Positions 63,458 through 64,000 of a stretch of DNA of 64,000 nt are shown here, in pieces. Under the pieces are notes generated by a model. It was not told the DNA's origin. It saw only the letters and a program-made list of their open reading frames with translations, and did not search any database. Made by a program: the position numbers and the translations under genes. Numbering within the stretch: position 1 is the stretch's first letter; every line of letters starts with the position of its first letter. This DNA comes from Pyrinomonadaceae bacterium (GTDB lineage: Bacteria; Acidobacteriota; Blastocatellia; Pyrinomonadales; Pyrinomonadaceae), in NCBI GenBank assembly GCA_021463165.1, contig JAJTWY010000007.1:62001-126000 (forward strand), in the 5' to 3' direction.

Positions 63458-64000
63458 ATGAGCGACAATACTAAGACCGCCGACCCTTGCGTGATGGTCA
63501 TTTTTGGCGCGACAGGGGACCTGACCAAACGCAAGCTCTTCCCTGCCCTATACAATCTCGCGATGGACGATTTTCTGCCGCATGGGTTCGCGGTGATCGG
63601 TGTCGGCCGACAGGAGATGACAAGCGAAGAATTTCGTTCGCATATGGTCGCAAGCCTTCGCGAGTTTGTCGGCAAGCCGGACGAAAAGATCCTCAAATGG
63701 TTCGAGGAACGCACCTATTACACGGGCGGTGATTTTGACGATGATAAGAAGTTGTTTGGCGACCTGAAGGACCTGATCGGCGATGTTACGACCAAGCATC
63801 AGATCCCCGATAATTTCTTTTTCTACCTTGCGACACCACCATCGCTGTTCGCGAACGTTACGCAGAAGGTCGTCAAGAATGGTCTCGGCAAGGAGGAGAA
63901 CGGCAATTGGCGACGGTTTATCTACGAGAAACCATTCGGCCATGATCTGGAATCAGCCGAAAAGCTGAACGCCAGTCTCTTGCGGCTTGTCAAAGAACGC
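63458..64000 (+). CDS. zwf: Glucose-6-phosphate 1-dehydrogenase (partial, 3' end outside window)
   Basis: The first 181 codons are present, running off the window. The protein has the NADP-binding GATGDLTKRKLFPALYNL motif (GxxGD) near residue 15-20 and RFIYEKPFGHDLESAEKL, a G6PD signature. The catalytic RIDHYLGKE motif would follow beyond the end. It oxidises glucose-6-phosphate to 6-phosphogluconolactone with NADP+. It begins 35 bases after ybeY. Confidence 0.95.
   Translation, partial: MSDNTKTADPCVMVIFGATGDLTKRKLFPALYNLAMDDFLPHGFAVIGVGRQEMTSEEFRSHMVASLREFVGKPDEKILKWFEERTYYTGGDFDDDKKLFGDLKDLIGDVTTKHQIPDNFFFYLATPPSLFANVTQKVVKNGLGKEENGNWRRFIYEKPFGHDLESAEKLNASLLRLVKER

Overview
The window (GC a little over 50%) looks like chromosomal DNA of a Gram-negative, aerobic heterotroph of the Acidobacteriota, most likely class Blastocatellia (Pyrinomonadaceae-like). 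This is inferred from gene content and protein style, not from a marker tree: lpxD, lpxB and an LptD-like protein show an LPS outer membrane; large secreted Calx-beta proteins, Pro/Thr-linker proteins and C-terminal carboxypeptidase-regulatory-like domains are typical of that group. No phage, insertion sequence, CRISPR array or rRNA operon was seen. There is one tRNA, Ala(CGC).

Layout. 1-8.6 kb: the 3' end of polA, a flavin/PNP-oxidase-like protein, an outer-membrane protein, a nucleotidyltransferase with a tiny partner, tRNA-Ala, a PAS-LuxR regulator, a small membrane protein behind a structured leader, an ATP-grasp/endonuclease-exonuclease-phosphatase pair, a site-2 protease, trpS, and an ArsC-like gene interrupted by an in-frame TGA. 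8.6-22.2 kb: DUF2237, a dispersed palindromic element, an amino-acid permease translationally coupled to a PLP trans-sulfuration-type enzyme, a run scpA-scpB-hypothetical-tyrA-like-rluB, acyl-CoA dehydrogenase, DinB, HicBA, meaB, methylmalonyl-CoA epimerase, a parvulin-type PPIase and an MTA/purine phosphorylase. 22.2-31.9 kb: a glycosyltransferase and cysteine dioxygenase (minus strand), the pyruvate dehydrogenase E1alpha/E1beta/E2 cluster with a GIY-YIG-like gene inside it, a DMT exporter, a STAS protein and convergent lpxD/lpxB. 32-48 kb: a secreted Pro/Thr-linker protein, ilvE, a membrane spermidine-synthase-like protein, lptD, an NtrC-type regulator, a lipoprotein, an MFS transporter, methylmalonyl-CoA mutase large subunit, a PQQ-type sugar dehydrogenase, YraN and ChaN. 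48-59.3 kb: a secreted subtilisin and a 3001-residue adhesin-like protein that share the same C-terminal domain. 59.5-64 kb: atpC/atpD, phoH, ybeY and the start of zwf.

Metabolic threads: acyl-CoA dehydrogenase, MeaB, epimerase and mutase fit propionyl/methylmalonyl-CoA metabolism from odd-chain or branched-chain substrates, although the genes are scattered. Permease plus PLP lyase, cysteine dioxygenase and MTA phosphorylase touch sulfur amino-acid turnover.

The most interesting signal is the ArsC-like gene at 8185-8523. The codon at the first position of its CxxC motif is TGA (giving U-T-T-C), and a 7-bp hairpin with a CGUGA loop lies downstream at a distance suited to a bacterial SECIS element. 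This is a candidate selenoprotein that ordinary gene calling would truncate. A second pattern is a TAnnnT box 5-7 bases before the start codon of six genes that lack a Shine-Dalgarno sequence, which suggests leaderless transcripts.
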